From the NCBI GenBank assembly GCA_902799075.1, contig CADBYZ010000001.1, forward strand, positions 1 to 64,000: a stretch of DNA of 64,000 nt, written 5' to 3'. This stretch comes from Oscillospiraceae bacterium. GTDB taxonomy: Bacteria; Bacillota; Clostridia; Oscillospirales; Oscillospiraceae. The notes under the pieces were generated by a model. It saw only the letters and a list, made by a program, of their open reading frames with translations. It did no database searches and was not told the origin of the DNA. This document shows positions 15,889 to 23,903 of the stretch, piece after piece (within the stretch, counting starts at the first letter, position 1; each line of letters starts with the position of its first letter). Position numbers and translations under genes: made by a program.

Positions 15889-16740
15889 ATGGCTGAAAAA
15901 CTGGAAAAAATCGAAAAGGCGGTCGATGAGAAGCTGACCGTCGCCGAAATGTACGCAAACCGCCCCCGCAAGTGGTGGGTCTACACGCTCGTGGTGCTCA
16001 TCATCGCGGCGCTTGTCGGCTGGTCCGGCTCCACGGTGCAGTTTGAGGGCCTCACGGTCACTGGCCGCTCCGTCGCCCAGGGCGTCATCAGCGGCATCAC
16101 GCACCCCGATCTCAAGCTCATGTTCGGCACCGGCAATACCGACGTGCCCTACCTGCTTTTGCAGACCATGGCCATCGCGGTGCTCGGCACCATCTTCGGG
16201 GCAATCCTCGCGATCCCCTTTGCCTTCCTCGCCTCCACCAATATCCTGCCCAAGCCCATTGCCTATCTCTTCCGCGTGGTGATCCTGCTCATCCGCACGA
16301 TCCCGAGCCTTGTCTGGGCCCTTATGTGGATCCGCGTCACCGGCCCCGGCGCCGCCTGCGGCGTCATCACCCAGTCGGTCTGCTCCATCGGCATGATCTC
16401 CAAAATGTACATCACCGCCATCGAGGATCTGGACACCCGCATACTCGAGAGCCTGGACGCCATGGGCTGCACGCCCTTCCAGAAGATCCGCTACGGCGTC
16501 ATCCCGCAGCTGACCGCAAGCTTCATCTCCACCACCATCTACCGCTTCGACATCAACCTCAAGGACGCCACCACCCTCGGCATCGTGGGCGCGGGCGGCA
16601 TCGGCGCAAGCCTCGTGCAGTGCCTCAACTCCCGCCGCTGGGCCATGGTCGGCTCCTTCGTCTGGGGCCTGATGATCCTGGTGCTGATTATCGAGTACCT
16701 CTCCACCCAGGTCAGAAGCAAGCTGGCAAGAGGAGAATAA
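15889..16740 (+). CDS. phnE: PhnE-type ABC transporter permease 2
   Basis: This is a second 283-aa permease with the coupling motif ESLDAMGCTPFQKIRYGVIP and about six spans. A GAGAGGAGG site precedes the start. Two non-identical permeases in tandem are usual for this transporter subclass. A MITE-like inverted repeat follows before the nucleotidase gene. Confidence 0.9.
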   Translation: MAEKLEKIEKAVDEKLTVAEMYANRPRKWWVYTLVVLIIAALVGWSGSTVQFEGLTVTGRSVAQGVISGITHPDLKLMFGTGNTDVPYLLLQTMAIAVLGTIFGAILAIPFAFLASTNILPKPIAYLFRVVILLIRTIPSLVWALMWIRVTGPGAACGVITQSVCSIGMISKMYITAIEDLDTRILESLDAMGCTPFQKIRYGVIPQLTASFISTTIYRFDINLKDATTLGIVGAGGIGASLVQCLNSRRWAMVGSFVWGLMILVLIIEYLSTQVRSKLARGE

Positions 16741-16755
16741 AACCTATAAAATCAT

Positions 16756-16872
16756 GTAGGGGCCGACGCCCTCGGCGGCCCGCGCGGCAGATAGATTGTT
16801 GTGCGAAAGCGCCCGGGCAAATACGTAAAACGGACAGCATACTGCCGGGCCGCCGGGGGCGTCGGCCCCTAC
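16756..16872. repeat. 117-bp MITE-like element with about 27-bp terminal inverted repeats
   Basis: The left end GTAGGGGCCGACGCCC and the right end GGGCGTCGGCCCCTAC are exact inverted repeats that extend with a mismatch through CGGCGGCCCG. The core has no gene. Related but degenerate ends occur at 59585-59601 (CGCCAGCCCCTAC) and 61080 (GTAGGGGCC). It interrupts the permease-nucleotidase interval. Confidence 0.75.
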
Positions 16873-16906
16873 TGCTTCTTAAAGACACACTTACAAGAGG
16901 GTACCC

Positions 16907-18421
16907 ATGGATCGTAAGCTGACAATCTATTTCACATCGGATATTCACGGCTACTTCGCCCCAACGGATTATGCCAACAACTGCCGCGCAGCCTCGGGCC
17001 TTGCCAACTGCGCGGCAAATTTCACCCATGACCGCAACACCCTCATCTTCGACGGGGGCGACACCCTCCAGGGCAGCCCCTTTACCTACTGGCTCTACAG
17101 CCGCACGGAGGAAAAAAGCCTCATCCCGGCAAAGCTCATGAATCTGGCGGGCTGCGACTTCTTCACCCTTGGAAACCATGACTTCAACTACGGGCCGACA
17201 GAGCTTGAGCGCTACATCGAGGCCATGGACGCACGCTGCCTTTGCGCCAATGTGCAGGGCCTGAGAGGCGTGGAACGCTGCGCGGTTGTAACATTGGAAA
17301 ACGGACTGCGTGTGGGGCTGACCGGCGTCACCTCACAGTTTGTCCCCAAATGGGAAAAGCCGGAGAACATCAAGGGCCTGACCTTTCTTGACGCCTTTGA
17401 GACCGCGCGGGACGTTCTGGCGGAGCTGAAGGCACAGAAGGTTGACATAACAATCTGCCTCTATCACGGCGGCTTTGAAAACGATGTGGACACCGGCCGG
17501 CCGCTCTCCAAAACCCTCGAAAACGAAGGCTGGCGCATGTGTCAGGAGCTGGACTATGACATCCTGCTCACGGGGCACCAGCACATGCCCTTTGCGGACA
17601 AGTGCGTAAACGGCACCTTCACCTGCCAGCCGCCGGACAAGGCCAGGCAGTACATCCGCATGGACGTGACAGTGGACGACGGCAAGGTCATGGCAAAATC
17701 GGAGCTCTGCCCCGCCGGAGATGTGACACCGGAAGCCTTCAAGGAACTGCTGGAACCGCTGGAGGCGGAGACCGCAAAATTCCTCGACACGCCCCTCGGC
17801 CATCTTGATCGGGATCTGCGGCCCTCCACACCGCTCAAGCGCGCGCTCAAGGGCTCCCTGATCGCAAACTTTTACAACCAGGTGCAGCTCGAGGCCTCGG
17901 GGGCGGACATCTCCTGCACCTGCCTTGCCAACACCATGCGCGGCTTTTCCGAAAACATCACTGTGCGGGACATTGTGGCAAGCTACGTCTTCCCGAACAC
18001 GCTGAAAACCATCATGGTTGACAGGGCAGTACTGACAAAAGCTCTGGAGCGCAGCGCTGATTACTATGCCATCGACGAAAACGGCGAGGTGTGCGTCAGC
18101 GACAGCTTTCTCAAGCCCATCGAGGCCCACTTCAATTTCGATTTCATCTCCGGCATCGAGGCGACCATTGACCTGCACAGAGCACCGGGGGAGAGAGTGA
18201 CTTCCATCCGCTGGCACGGAGAGGAGCTGCCGGAGGACAAAACCCTCACCATGTGCCTCAACGATTACCGCGCCAGCGGCGCGGGCGGCTATGATTTCTA
18301 CGCCGACTGCGAACTCGTGCGCGAACAGCCGGATGACATCGCGGAGCTCATCATCAACTACGTCGACCGCCACCGCGACATCACAGTGGACAAGACAAGG
18401 TGGCTCACAATAATAAAGTGA
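16907..18421 (+). CDS. Cytoplasmic 5'-nucleotidase / cyclic phosphodiesterase (UshA/YfkN-like)
   Basis: This 504-aa protein has the metallophosphatase motifs TSDIHGYF, FDGGDTLQGS, LGNHDFNYG and LLTGHQHM, then the C-terminal 5'-nucleotidase domain with NDYRASGAGGYDFY. UshA family members hydrolyse nucleotides, nucleotide sugars or 2',3'-cyclic nucleotides. Unlike UshA there is no signal peptide, so it should act inside the cell, consistent with processing something imported by the adjacent PhnCDE-type transporter. The stop TGA is part of an intergenic repeat. Confidence 0.88.
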   Translation: MDRKLTIYFTSDIHGYFAPTDYANNCRAASGLANCAANFTHDRNTLIFDGGDTLQGSPFTYWLYSRTEEKSLIPAKLMNLAGCDFFTLGNHDFNYGPTELERYIEAMDARCLCANVQGLRGVERCAVVTLENGLRVGLTGVTSQFVPKWEKPENIKGLTFLDAFETARDVLAELKAQKVDITICLYHGGFENDVDTGRPLSKTLENEGWRMCQELDYDILLTGHQHMPFADKCVNGTFTCQPPDKARQYIRMDVTVDDGKVMAKSELCPAGDVTPEAFKELLEPLEAETAKFLDTPLGHLDRDLRPSTPLKRALKGSLIANFYNQVQLEASGADISCTCLANTMRGFSENITVRDIVASYVFPNTLKTIMVDRAVLTKALERSADYYAIDENGEVCVSDSFLKPIEAHFNFDFISGIEATIDLHRAPGERVTSIRWHGEELPEDKTLTMCLNDYRASGAGGYDFYADCELVREQPDDIAELIINYVDRHRDITVDKTRWLTIIK

Positions 18422-18533
18422 AAAGTGTAAAGTGAAAAGTGAAGATGCGCAGTGCCGTCACTCCGTCTTATTTATAATTGTCGCGAAGCGACACCATAAC
18501 TCCACTTGTCACTCTTCACTTTCCACTTTCATT
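18418..18533. repeat. AAGTGAAAAGTG / CACTTTCCACTTT inverted-repeat element
   Basis: The left end AGTGAAAAGTGTAAAGTG and the right end CACTCTTCACTTTCCACTTT are imperfect inverted repeats. The core has the hairpin GTCGC-GAA-GCGAC. It overlaps the stop codon of the nucleotidase gene and ends just before the ribosome binding site of the next gene. Confidence 0.6.
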
Positions 18534-18567
18534 CCAGTACACATTATCCGAAAAAGGAGAAAAAAAT

Positions 18568-19542
18568 ATGTCTGCATCCAACGTCTTCAAGGTCGTCCTG
18601 CTCCAGGCGCTGCCCGCCTCGGGCAAGTCTGAAGTGCGCAACTTCATGGCCCATGTGGAGCCCGACACGCTGCGCGATGAGTTCCACATCGGCGCCAACC
18701 TCCAGCTTGATGACTTCCCCTATGTCCACATGATGCGCCGCATCGACAACGAGCTCCAGGCCATGGACGAGCCGCGCATCTTTTACCCCGGCGAGGCTCC
18801 CTTCAACGACGGGCGCGACTGGGGCACTCTCTGCAACCTCTTAAACGAGGATTACCACGATCTCCTGAACCGCGTAAAAGTCTGCCCGGATTCCGCCGCG
18901 CAGTATCTCTTCGAGCGCATCGACCGCGCCGGCCTCGGCGCCGGGATCGCGCCGCGCCTCGGCATGCTGGATGAGGGCGTGCGCGCCAAGGTCGCCGCGA
19001 TGCTCGAGGACGAGGCCCGCGCCATGCTGGACGAGAAGCAGAACGCCTATCCCGAGAGCTTCGAGGACAAGACCATCATCATCGAGTGCGCCCGCGGCGG
19101 CCCGGACGGCGCCTCCATGCCCCTGACCGGCACCTTCGGCTACCAGTATTCCCTTCCCATGTTCTGCCCGGAGATCCTGGAAAACGCCGTCATCCTCTAC
19201 ATCTGGGTCACGCCCGAGGAATCGCGCCGCAAGAACGCCGACCGCGCCGACCCCAATGATCCCGGCTCCAACCTCCACCACGGCGTGCCCATGGCCGTCA
19301 TGCTGGGCGACTACGGCTGCGACGACATGGAGTACCTGCGCGAGCACTCCAGGGAAAACTGCGTGAGCTTCGAGGCCCACGGCAGGCACTGGGATATCCC
19401 CATCGGTGTGTTCGACAACCGCGAAGACAAGACCACCTTCCTGCGCAGCGAGCCCGAGCTCTGGGACCCCGATCTTGTGGCCGATGTGACCGCCGCCATC
19501 CGCGCCGCCACAGACGCCATGTTTGAAAACTACAAAAAGTAA
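18568..19542 (+). CDS. Uncharacterised P-loop protein (possible kinase)
   Basis: This 324-aa protein starts at 18568, after AAAGGAG, and opens with KVVLLQALPASGKSEVRNFM, a Walker A-like loop (GKS preceded by ALPAS rather than the usual G). An Asp-containing strand IIIECARGGPDGA could be Walker B-like, and there is an ILYIWVTPEESRRKNADRAD lid-like region. It is probably a nucleotide-dependent kinase, but the substrate is unknown and I do not recognise a named family. It follows the nucleotidase on the same strand and may complete a transporter-nucleotidase-kinase unit. Confidence 0.75.
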   Translation: MSASNVFKVVLLQALPASGKSEVRNFMAHVEPDTLRDEFHIGANLQLDDFPYVHMMRRIDNELQAMDEPRIFYPGEAPFNDGRDWGTLCNLLNEDYHDLLNRVKVCPDSAAQYLFERIDRAGLGAGIAPRLGMLDEGVRAKVAAMLEDEARAMLDEKQNAYPESFEDKTIIIECARGGPDGASMPLTGTFGYQYSLPMFCPEILENAVILYIWVTPEESRRKNADRADPNDPGSNLHHGVPMAVMLGDYGCDDMEYLREHSRENCVSFEAHGRHWDIPIGVFDNREDKTTFLRSEPELWDPDLVADVTAAIRAATDAMFENYKK

Positions 19543-19558
19543 ACAGTAAGAGACCGAA

Positions 19559-19618
19559 GAAAAAGGGCTGGGACGTCCGGGCGATCGAAGGAGCTCGCGG
19601 ATGTCACAGCCTTTTTCG
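19559..19618 (+). terminator. Terminator after the P-loop gene
   Basis: AAAAAGGGCTGGGACGTCC and GGATGTCACAGCCTTTTT are imperfect inverted repeats ending in a T-run. Confidence 0.7.
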
Positions 19619-19718
19619 GCAAACCCGCATCACGCGGAAACGGCGGCAAGCCTGCTTTTGTCAGGAAAACCCTCCGAAAAAGGTTGCAATTCCGCGCTGG
19701 AAGTACACGGCGAAAGTA

Positions 19719-19747
19719 TGGACAAGCTCGGCGCGCAATGTTATAAT
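19719..19747 (+). promoter_or_regulatory. Predicted promoter of the EAL-domain gene
   Basis: TGGACA (19719-19724) and TATAAT (19742-19747) are 17 bp apart. The GTG start follows at 19804 after GGGGGGTG. Confidence 0.65.
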
Positions 19748-19803
19748 GAAAATATAATAAATCACGGCGCACGGCTAAACGGGCACAGGGGGGTGATGGC
19801 AGC

Positions 19804-21762
19804 GTGAAAAACATATTCTTTGATGTATGTGCGGTTCCGTTCTATATGCTGACATTATGGACCTGCCATGTGCGAAAGCTGACAAAAGGCCGCACAAACC
19901 GCCTGTTTATCGCGATGGCCTGCATGTCCCTGATCTGTGCGATTGCCGACCTCTGGATGGAATTTGTGGTAAACCCCGTCCCGCTGAGCCGGGGACAGGT
20001 CATACTCGGCACAGCGCTTTCCTTTACCTATAAGCTCCTGCGAAACAGCAGCCTTGTGGTCTATCTCATCTATATCTTTTCCGTGACACGGACGGAGTAC
20101 CGCCTCAATACCCTCGGTTCCCAGCTGTTTATATGGCTGCCGATCATGGTGGCTGTCGGCGCGCTCGTGCAGAACTTTTTCACCCACAATGTTTTTTCGG
20201 TCACGGCGGAGGGAGGATACACCCGAGGCCCGGTGCTGATGCTCCTTTACGTCATTTCGTATATCTATGCCCTGGCCGGGACGGGCTACTGCATCTATTG
20301 CCGGCGCTACCTCGTCGGCAGCAAATGGGTCGCCCTGATTTCGGTCTATGTGCTGACCTTTGCAGGCGTCCTGATCCAGATGGTGAAGCCCCATTACCTC
20401 GTGGAGATGTTCTCGACGGCGGTCGGCCTGATGTTTATTCTGCTGCTGATCATGCGGCCGGAGGAGACCCTGGACGGGCAGGGCCTTGTGCGGGACTGGA
20501 ACGCGTATCAGGATACGCTGAAAAGATCACTTCGCTCCGGCCGACACTTTCAGATCGTCGTTGTGGAGATCATGAATGCCGCGGAGATCCGCAGCTATCT
20601 GGGCGACAAGCAATTCCAGAGCTGCATCGAGACCATCGCGGCGGAGATCAGCACGCTCTATTCCGGCCTGTGCGTGCATGTCGATCAGTTTTTTGAGATA
20701 CCGGGCACCTTCTATCTGATCCTCGACAACGCGGAAATCGACGTGAAGACGCTCATCCCGCCCTTCAACAGAACGATTGCGGAGCGGATGGAGGACTATG
20801 CCAGACAGGGCGTCCGCTTCAACCTGGAGTACTGTCTCATCAAGTGTCCGGTTGATTTGAAGGACTTCCGGGAGATCATCAATTTCGGACACAGCTTCCG
20901 GTATCTCAGAAAACCGGCGGAGGTGTATGAGGCCGCCGATCTGATCCGGGAGCGCAATTACGGCCCGCTTACCAATATCAAGGAAATCCTGAACAGAGCG
21001 ATCACAGAGGACACCCTTGAGATGTACTTCCAGCCGATCTACGATATCCGGACGGGCGGCTTCCGCTCGGCGGAGGCGCTGGCAAGACTGAATGACCCCG
21101 TGTACGGCATGGTTTCCCCGGCGCTCTTCATTCCCGCGGCGGAGAGGGTCGGCATGATCGTGGCGCTGGGGTACAGGATCCTGGAGGCGGTATTCAGCTT
21201 CATGTCGCAGACCGACCTCGGCGCACTGGGGATAACCCGCATTGAGATCAATCTTTCCGTGGCCCAGTGCCTGCAGCGGGAGCTGCCCGAGAGGATAAGG
21301 GAGCTTCAGGAGAAGTACCGCATTGACCCCTCTCAGGTGAACTTTGAGGTGACGGAGACGCTGTTTGACAATCTCGGCGGCATTATGGATAAAAACCTGC
21401 GGACCCTTTCCGACATGGGCTATACCTTCTCCCTGGACGATTACGGCGTCGGCTACTCCAATATCCAGAGGCTCAGGGCGCTGCCGCTGAGTATCATCAA
21501 GATCGACAAGAGCATGGTGGACGACATGTTCACCAGCGACGGTGAGGTCATCATCGAGAACACCGTGCGGATGATGAAGGGGATCCGCAAGGAGCTGGTC
21601 GTGGAGGGTGTAGAGACCGCGAAGGAGGCGAAAGCCTGCGAGGATCTCTCCTGTGACTATATCCAGGGCTTCTATTATTCCAGGCCGCTGCCTGCAAAGG
21701 AATTTGTTCGGTTTCTCAGCGAGCACAACGTTGCCGCGCAGCCGGGAAACGGGACGAGATAA
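19804..21762 (+). CDS. Membrane-bound EAL-domain c-di-GMP phosphodiesterase with degenerate GGDEF-like region
   Basis: This 652-aa protein starts at GTG. Residues 1-220 hold about seven hydrophobic spans. A soluble region (about 240-375) sits where a GGDEF domain would be but has no GGDEF motif. Residues 390-640 form an EAL domain with SAEALARL (EAL 424-426), IEINLSVAQ, FEVTET, LDDYGVGYSN, IKIDKSMV, VVEGVET and QGFYYSRPL, so all metal and catalytic positions look intact. It should hydrolyse cyclic di-GMP in response to an unknown membrane signal. It is monocistronic, with promoter and terminator. Confidence 0.92.
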   Translation: MKNIFFDVCAVPFYMLTLWTCHVRKLTKGRTNRLFIAMACMSLICAIADLWMEFVVNPVPLSRGQVILGTALSFTYKLLRNSSLVVYLIYIFSVTRTEYRLNTLGSQLFIWLPIMVAVGALVQNFFTHNVFSVTAEGGYTRGPVLMLLYVISYIYALAGTGYCIYCRRYLVGSKWVALISVYVLTFAGVLIQMVKPHYLVEMFSTAVGLMFILLLIMRPEETLDGQGLVRDWNAYQDTLKRSLRSGRHFQIVVVEIMNAAEIRSYLGDKQFQSCIETIAAEISTLYSGLCVHVDQFFEIPGTFYLILDNAEIDVKTLIPPFNRTIAERMEDYARQGVRFNLEYCLIKCPVDLKDFREIINFGHSFRYLRKPAEVYEAADLIRERNYGPLTNIKEILNRAITEDTLEMYFQPIYDIRTGGFRSAEALARLNDPVYGMVSPALFIPAAERVGMIVALGYRILEAVFSFMSQTDLGALGITRIEINLSVAQCLQRELPERIRELQEKYRIDPSQVNFEVTETLFDNLGGIMDKNLRTLSDMGYTFSLDDYGVGYSNIQRLRALPLSIIKIDKSMVDDMFTSDGEVIIENTVRMMKGIRKELVVEGVETAKEAKACEDLSCDYIQGFYYSRPLPAKEFVRFLSEHNVAAQPGNGTR

Positions 21763-21804
21763 GGACTGCAGGCCCGCCGCAATTCATACGAAGAATCAAA
21801 CAGA

Positions 21805-21856
21805 AAACGCGCACCGGTAATGGATGAAAGATCCTGCCGGTGCGCGTTTTTGATTT
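21805..21856. terminator. Bidirectional terminator between convergent genes
   Basis: CGCGCACCGG and CCGGTGCGCG form a stem with a T-run on the right and an A-rich left flank. It serves the EAL gene (plus) and the PrpR-like gene (minus). Confidence 0.8.
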
Positions 21857-21864
21857 TTCCCGGA

Positions 21865-23670
21865 TTATTTCCGTTCGCTGTTCGGCGACAGATAGCGCCA
21901 GAGGGTCGTCCTGCTGATGCCGAGCTGCTTTGCCGCCGCCGTCTGATTGCCGCCGCAGGCCTCGACCGCCCGTTCGATGGCCTCGCGGGATATCTCCTCG
22001 AGCGTGCGGGGCACAAAAACCTCGTCGTTTTTCCGGGCGCTCGGGCGGCGGTGGAGACTGCGCTCCCGGGAGAGAATCTCCAAAACCGCGCTGCGGCGGA
22101 TATAGGCCGCGTCCGTCATGGTTGCAAGCTCCTGGAGGACACGCTTGAACTGTGTGTTGTTGTTCGGCCACTCATACTGCATCAGCAGCTCCACCGCGCC
22201 GGGGTCGAAGCCGATGATCTGCTTGCCGAGCTCCATATCCAGATTGCTCAGATACAGGCTTGCAAGCGACGGGATCTCATCGGCGCGGCTGCGCAGGGTC
22301 GGCAGGCGCAGCGTCAGGCAGCCGAGGCGGTTCACCACGATCTGTACTGTCTCGGGCGGCGCTTCGTTCTCGCCGCAGATGCAGGAAAAAATCAGCCGCA
22401 GACGCTTGGCGATATCCGTCTCGGAGATCGCCGCCAGCAGTTCCTTCCGGTAGCCCTCCGGGAAGGCGGCGAAGTTCTGAAAATATACGGTGCCGCTGGT
22501 GTCGTTGAGAGGGGAGCTGGGATGAGAAAACAGAAAGTCCCAGCCCTTTTCGTTCATCAGGCTGCAATCGACGACGATGAAGGGACTCTTGACCTGCGTT
22601 CCCCGGAGATAGAGCGCGCGGGCGATCTGCTCCTTGCCGGTGCCGGGCTCGCCGAGGATCATGACCGGCTGCCTGGTCGGGGCGATGGAATTGACCTGCT
22701 GCTCAAGATCGCCCATGGAGCCGCTGACGCTGTAGAAGCTGTTGGTGAAAAGCTGGACGATCTCCACCTCCGAGAAGACACGGATGCCGTTGCTGACAGA
22801 GCGGAGGGGGACCTGCGATTCCTGATACTGAAAGGAGTAGAACTTCTCGTTCCCGAAGCGCATGGTCCTGGCCGTGACACGGTAGACGCTGCCGCTTTCG
22901 TGCTCATAAAATTTCAGCGGGGCGGCGGGCGGGATCTCGGCAATGCGTTTTTTCATCAGCTGGATCTGAGCTTTCGTGGGTTCCTCCCGGGTGTGAAAAT
23001 ACAGCTCGCCCTGCTCGGAAAGGACAATGGTGTTGCCGCTGCGGTCCTGGGCAATGCGCTTGAGAAAGAGGTTTTCCTGCTGGAGCGTGCGGAAATGGGT
23101 GCTGATGGACAGGGCCTGCTGGAAGGCGTCATAGACGCTCTCCATACCGGCGGTGATGAGGAAGGCGTCAAAGCCCTTCTGCCGGGCAAGCGTGTAGGTG
23201 TGCATGCCGCCGATGACCATTTTATAACCGCCGAGCTTCAGGCGATCCAGGGTATCCAGAATCTCCTGCTCATTGTGGACCGTGAGGATGTCCACCTCCT
23301 TGGCGAGCAGATCGCACAGCGTGTGGGCAGGCTCGGTCAGGCTCGGGAAGCCGACGATGGCGTAGAGCTTCGTATAGTTTTCCGCCATCTTGATCGCGCG
23401 CAGGATATCATAGACCGAGACCTTCACAGAGACCACGGGGATGTCGGCGATCTTCTCGATGCGCTCCGCCGTACCGCCGCGGGAGATGATGGCGTCAAAG
23501 CGCTCGCCGAGGCGCATGGCCGCGATGGACACACCGGCGTCCAGGTCGCCTACATAGGACTCCAGCTGTATGTCCGGCATATCCTCCGCGACGCGCTCCA
23601 TCACGGTGCGCAGCCCTTCATACGGCGCGATTCCAAGAATTCGGGTAACTGCCTTTTGCAAATGTTTCAC
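21865..23670 (-). CDS. PrpR-like regulator with degenerate AAA domain and Fis-type HTH
   Basis: This 601-aa protein has a PrpR N-terminal sensor domain (about 1-190), a PAS-like middle region, an AAA+ region with Walker A GEPGTGKEQIA, and a C-terminal Fis-type HTH (NQTAAAKQLGISRTTLWRYL). Two features are missing. GAFTGA, needed to contact sigma-54, is absent. The Walker B position reads GTVYFQNF instead of GTLFLDEI, so Asp-Glu is lost. It is therefore unlikely to be a sigma-54 activator. It is divergent from the acid-sugar operon and is the probable regulator acting through the 15-bp palindromes at 23731-23812 and 29512-29577. Confidence 0.88.
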   Translation of the reverse strand: MKHLQKAVTRILGIAPYEGLRTVMERVAEDMPDIQLESYVGDLDAGVSIAAMRLGERFDAIISRGGTAERIEKIADIPVVSVKVSVYDILRAIKMAENYTKLYAIVGFPSLTEPAHTLCDLLAKEVDILTVHNEQEILDTLDRLKLGGYKMVIGGMHTYTLARQKGFDAFLITAGMESVYDAFQQALSISTHFRTLQQENLFLKRIAQDRSGNTIVLSEQGELYFHTREEPTKAQIQLMKKRIAEIPPAAPLKFYEHESGSVYRVTARTMRFGNEKFYSFQYQESQVPLRSVSNGIRVFSEVEIVQLFTNSFYSVSGSMGDLEQQVNSIAPTRQPVMILGEPGTGKEQIARALYLRGTQVKSPFIVVDCSLMNEKGWDFLFSHPSSPLNDTSGTVYFQNFAAFPEGYRKELLAAISETDIAKRLRLIFSCICGENEAPPETVQIVVNRLGCLTLRLPTLRSRADEIPSLASLYLSNLDMELGKQIIGFDPGAVELLMQYEWPNNNTQFKRVLQELATMTDAAYIRRSAVLEILSRERSLHRRPSARKNDEVFVPRTLEEISREAIERAVEACGGNQTAAAKQLGISRTTLWRYLSPNSERK

Positions 23671-23730
23671 ATCCCCATGATAATACTGTGTGATCCTAAT
23701 TGTAACATGTCGGGCTGAAAAAGAAAGCGC

Positions 23731-23745
23731 GTTTCAGAATTAAAC
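23731..23745. promoter_or_regulatory. Operator site 1 of the PrpR-like regulon
   Basis: GTTTCA-GAA-TTAAAC is a 15-bp imperfect palindrome, contiguous with site 2. Confidence 0.6.
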
Positions 23746-23760
23746 GTTTCAAAATGGAAC
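23746..23760. promoter_or_regulatory. Operator site 2 of the PrpR-like regulon
   Basis: GTTTCA-AAA-TGGAAC is a 15-bp palindrome with one arm mismatch. Its centre lies 104 bp upstream of the -10 box of the kinase promoter. Confidence 0.7.
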
Positions 23761-23797
23761 ACAGCAACAATATTTTGCGTGAGCTTTTCTTCAAAAC

Positions 23798-23812
23798 GTT
23801 TCATATTAAAAC
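23798..23812. promoter_or_regulatory. Operator site 3 of the PrpR-like regulon
   Basis: GTTTCA-TAT-TAAAAC is centred 52 bp upstream of the -10 box, the same placement as the proximal site in front of the TAXI gene. Confidence 0.65.
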
Positions 23813-23832
23813 GATTGCGGGCCTTGCCTTGC

Positions 23833-23862
23833 TTGAGCGGTGTATATATTGTACGGTAAAAT
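23833..23862 (+). promoter_or_regulatory. Predicted promoter of the acid-sugar operon
   Basis: TTGAGC (23833-23838) and TAAAAT (23857-23862) are separated by 18 bp. No -24/-12 sigma-54 motif was found. Weak boxes fit activator dependence. Confidence 0.5.
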
Positions 23863-23903
23863 ATGCTCAGTTATAAAAAACACAATATTTAGGGGGACTT
23901 GCC

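Noticed and set aside
23671..23903. Sigma-54 (-24/-12) promoter for the acid-sugar operon
   Set aside because: No TGGCAC-N5-TTGCA-like sequence at a sensible distance; the regulator lacks GAFTGA; -10-like boxes are present instead.
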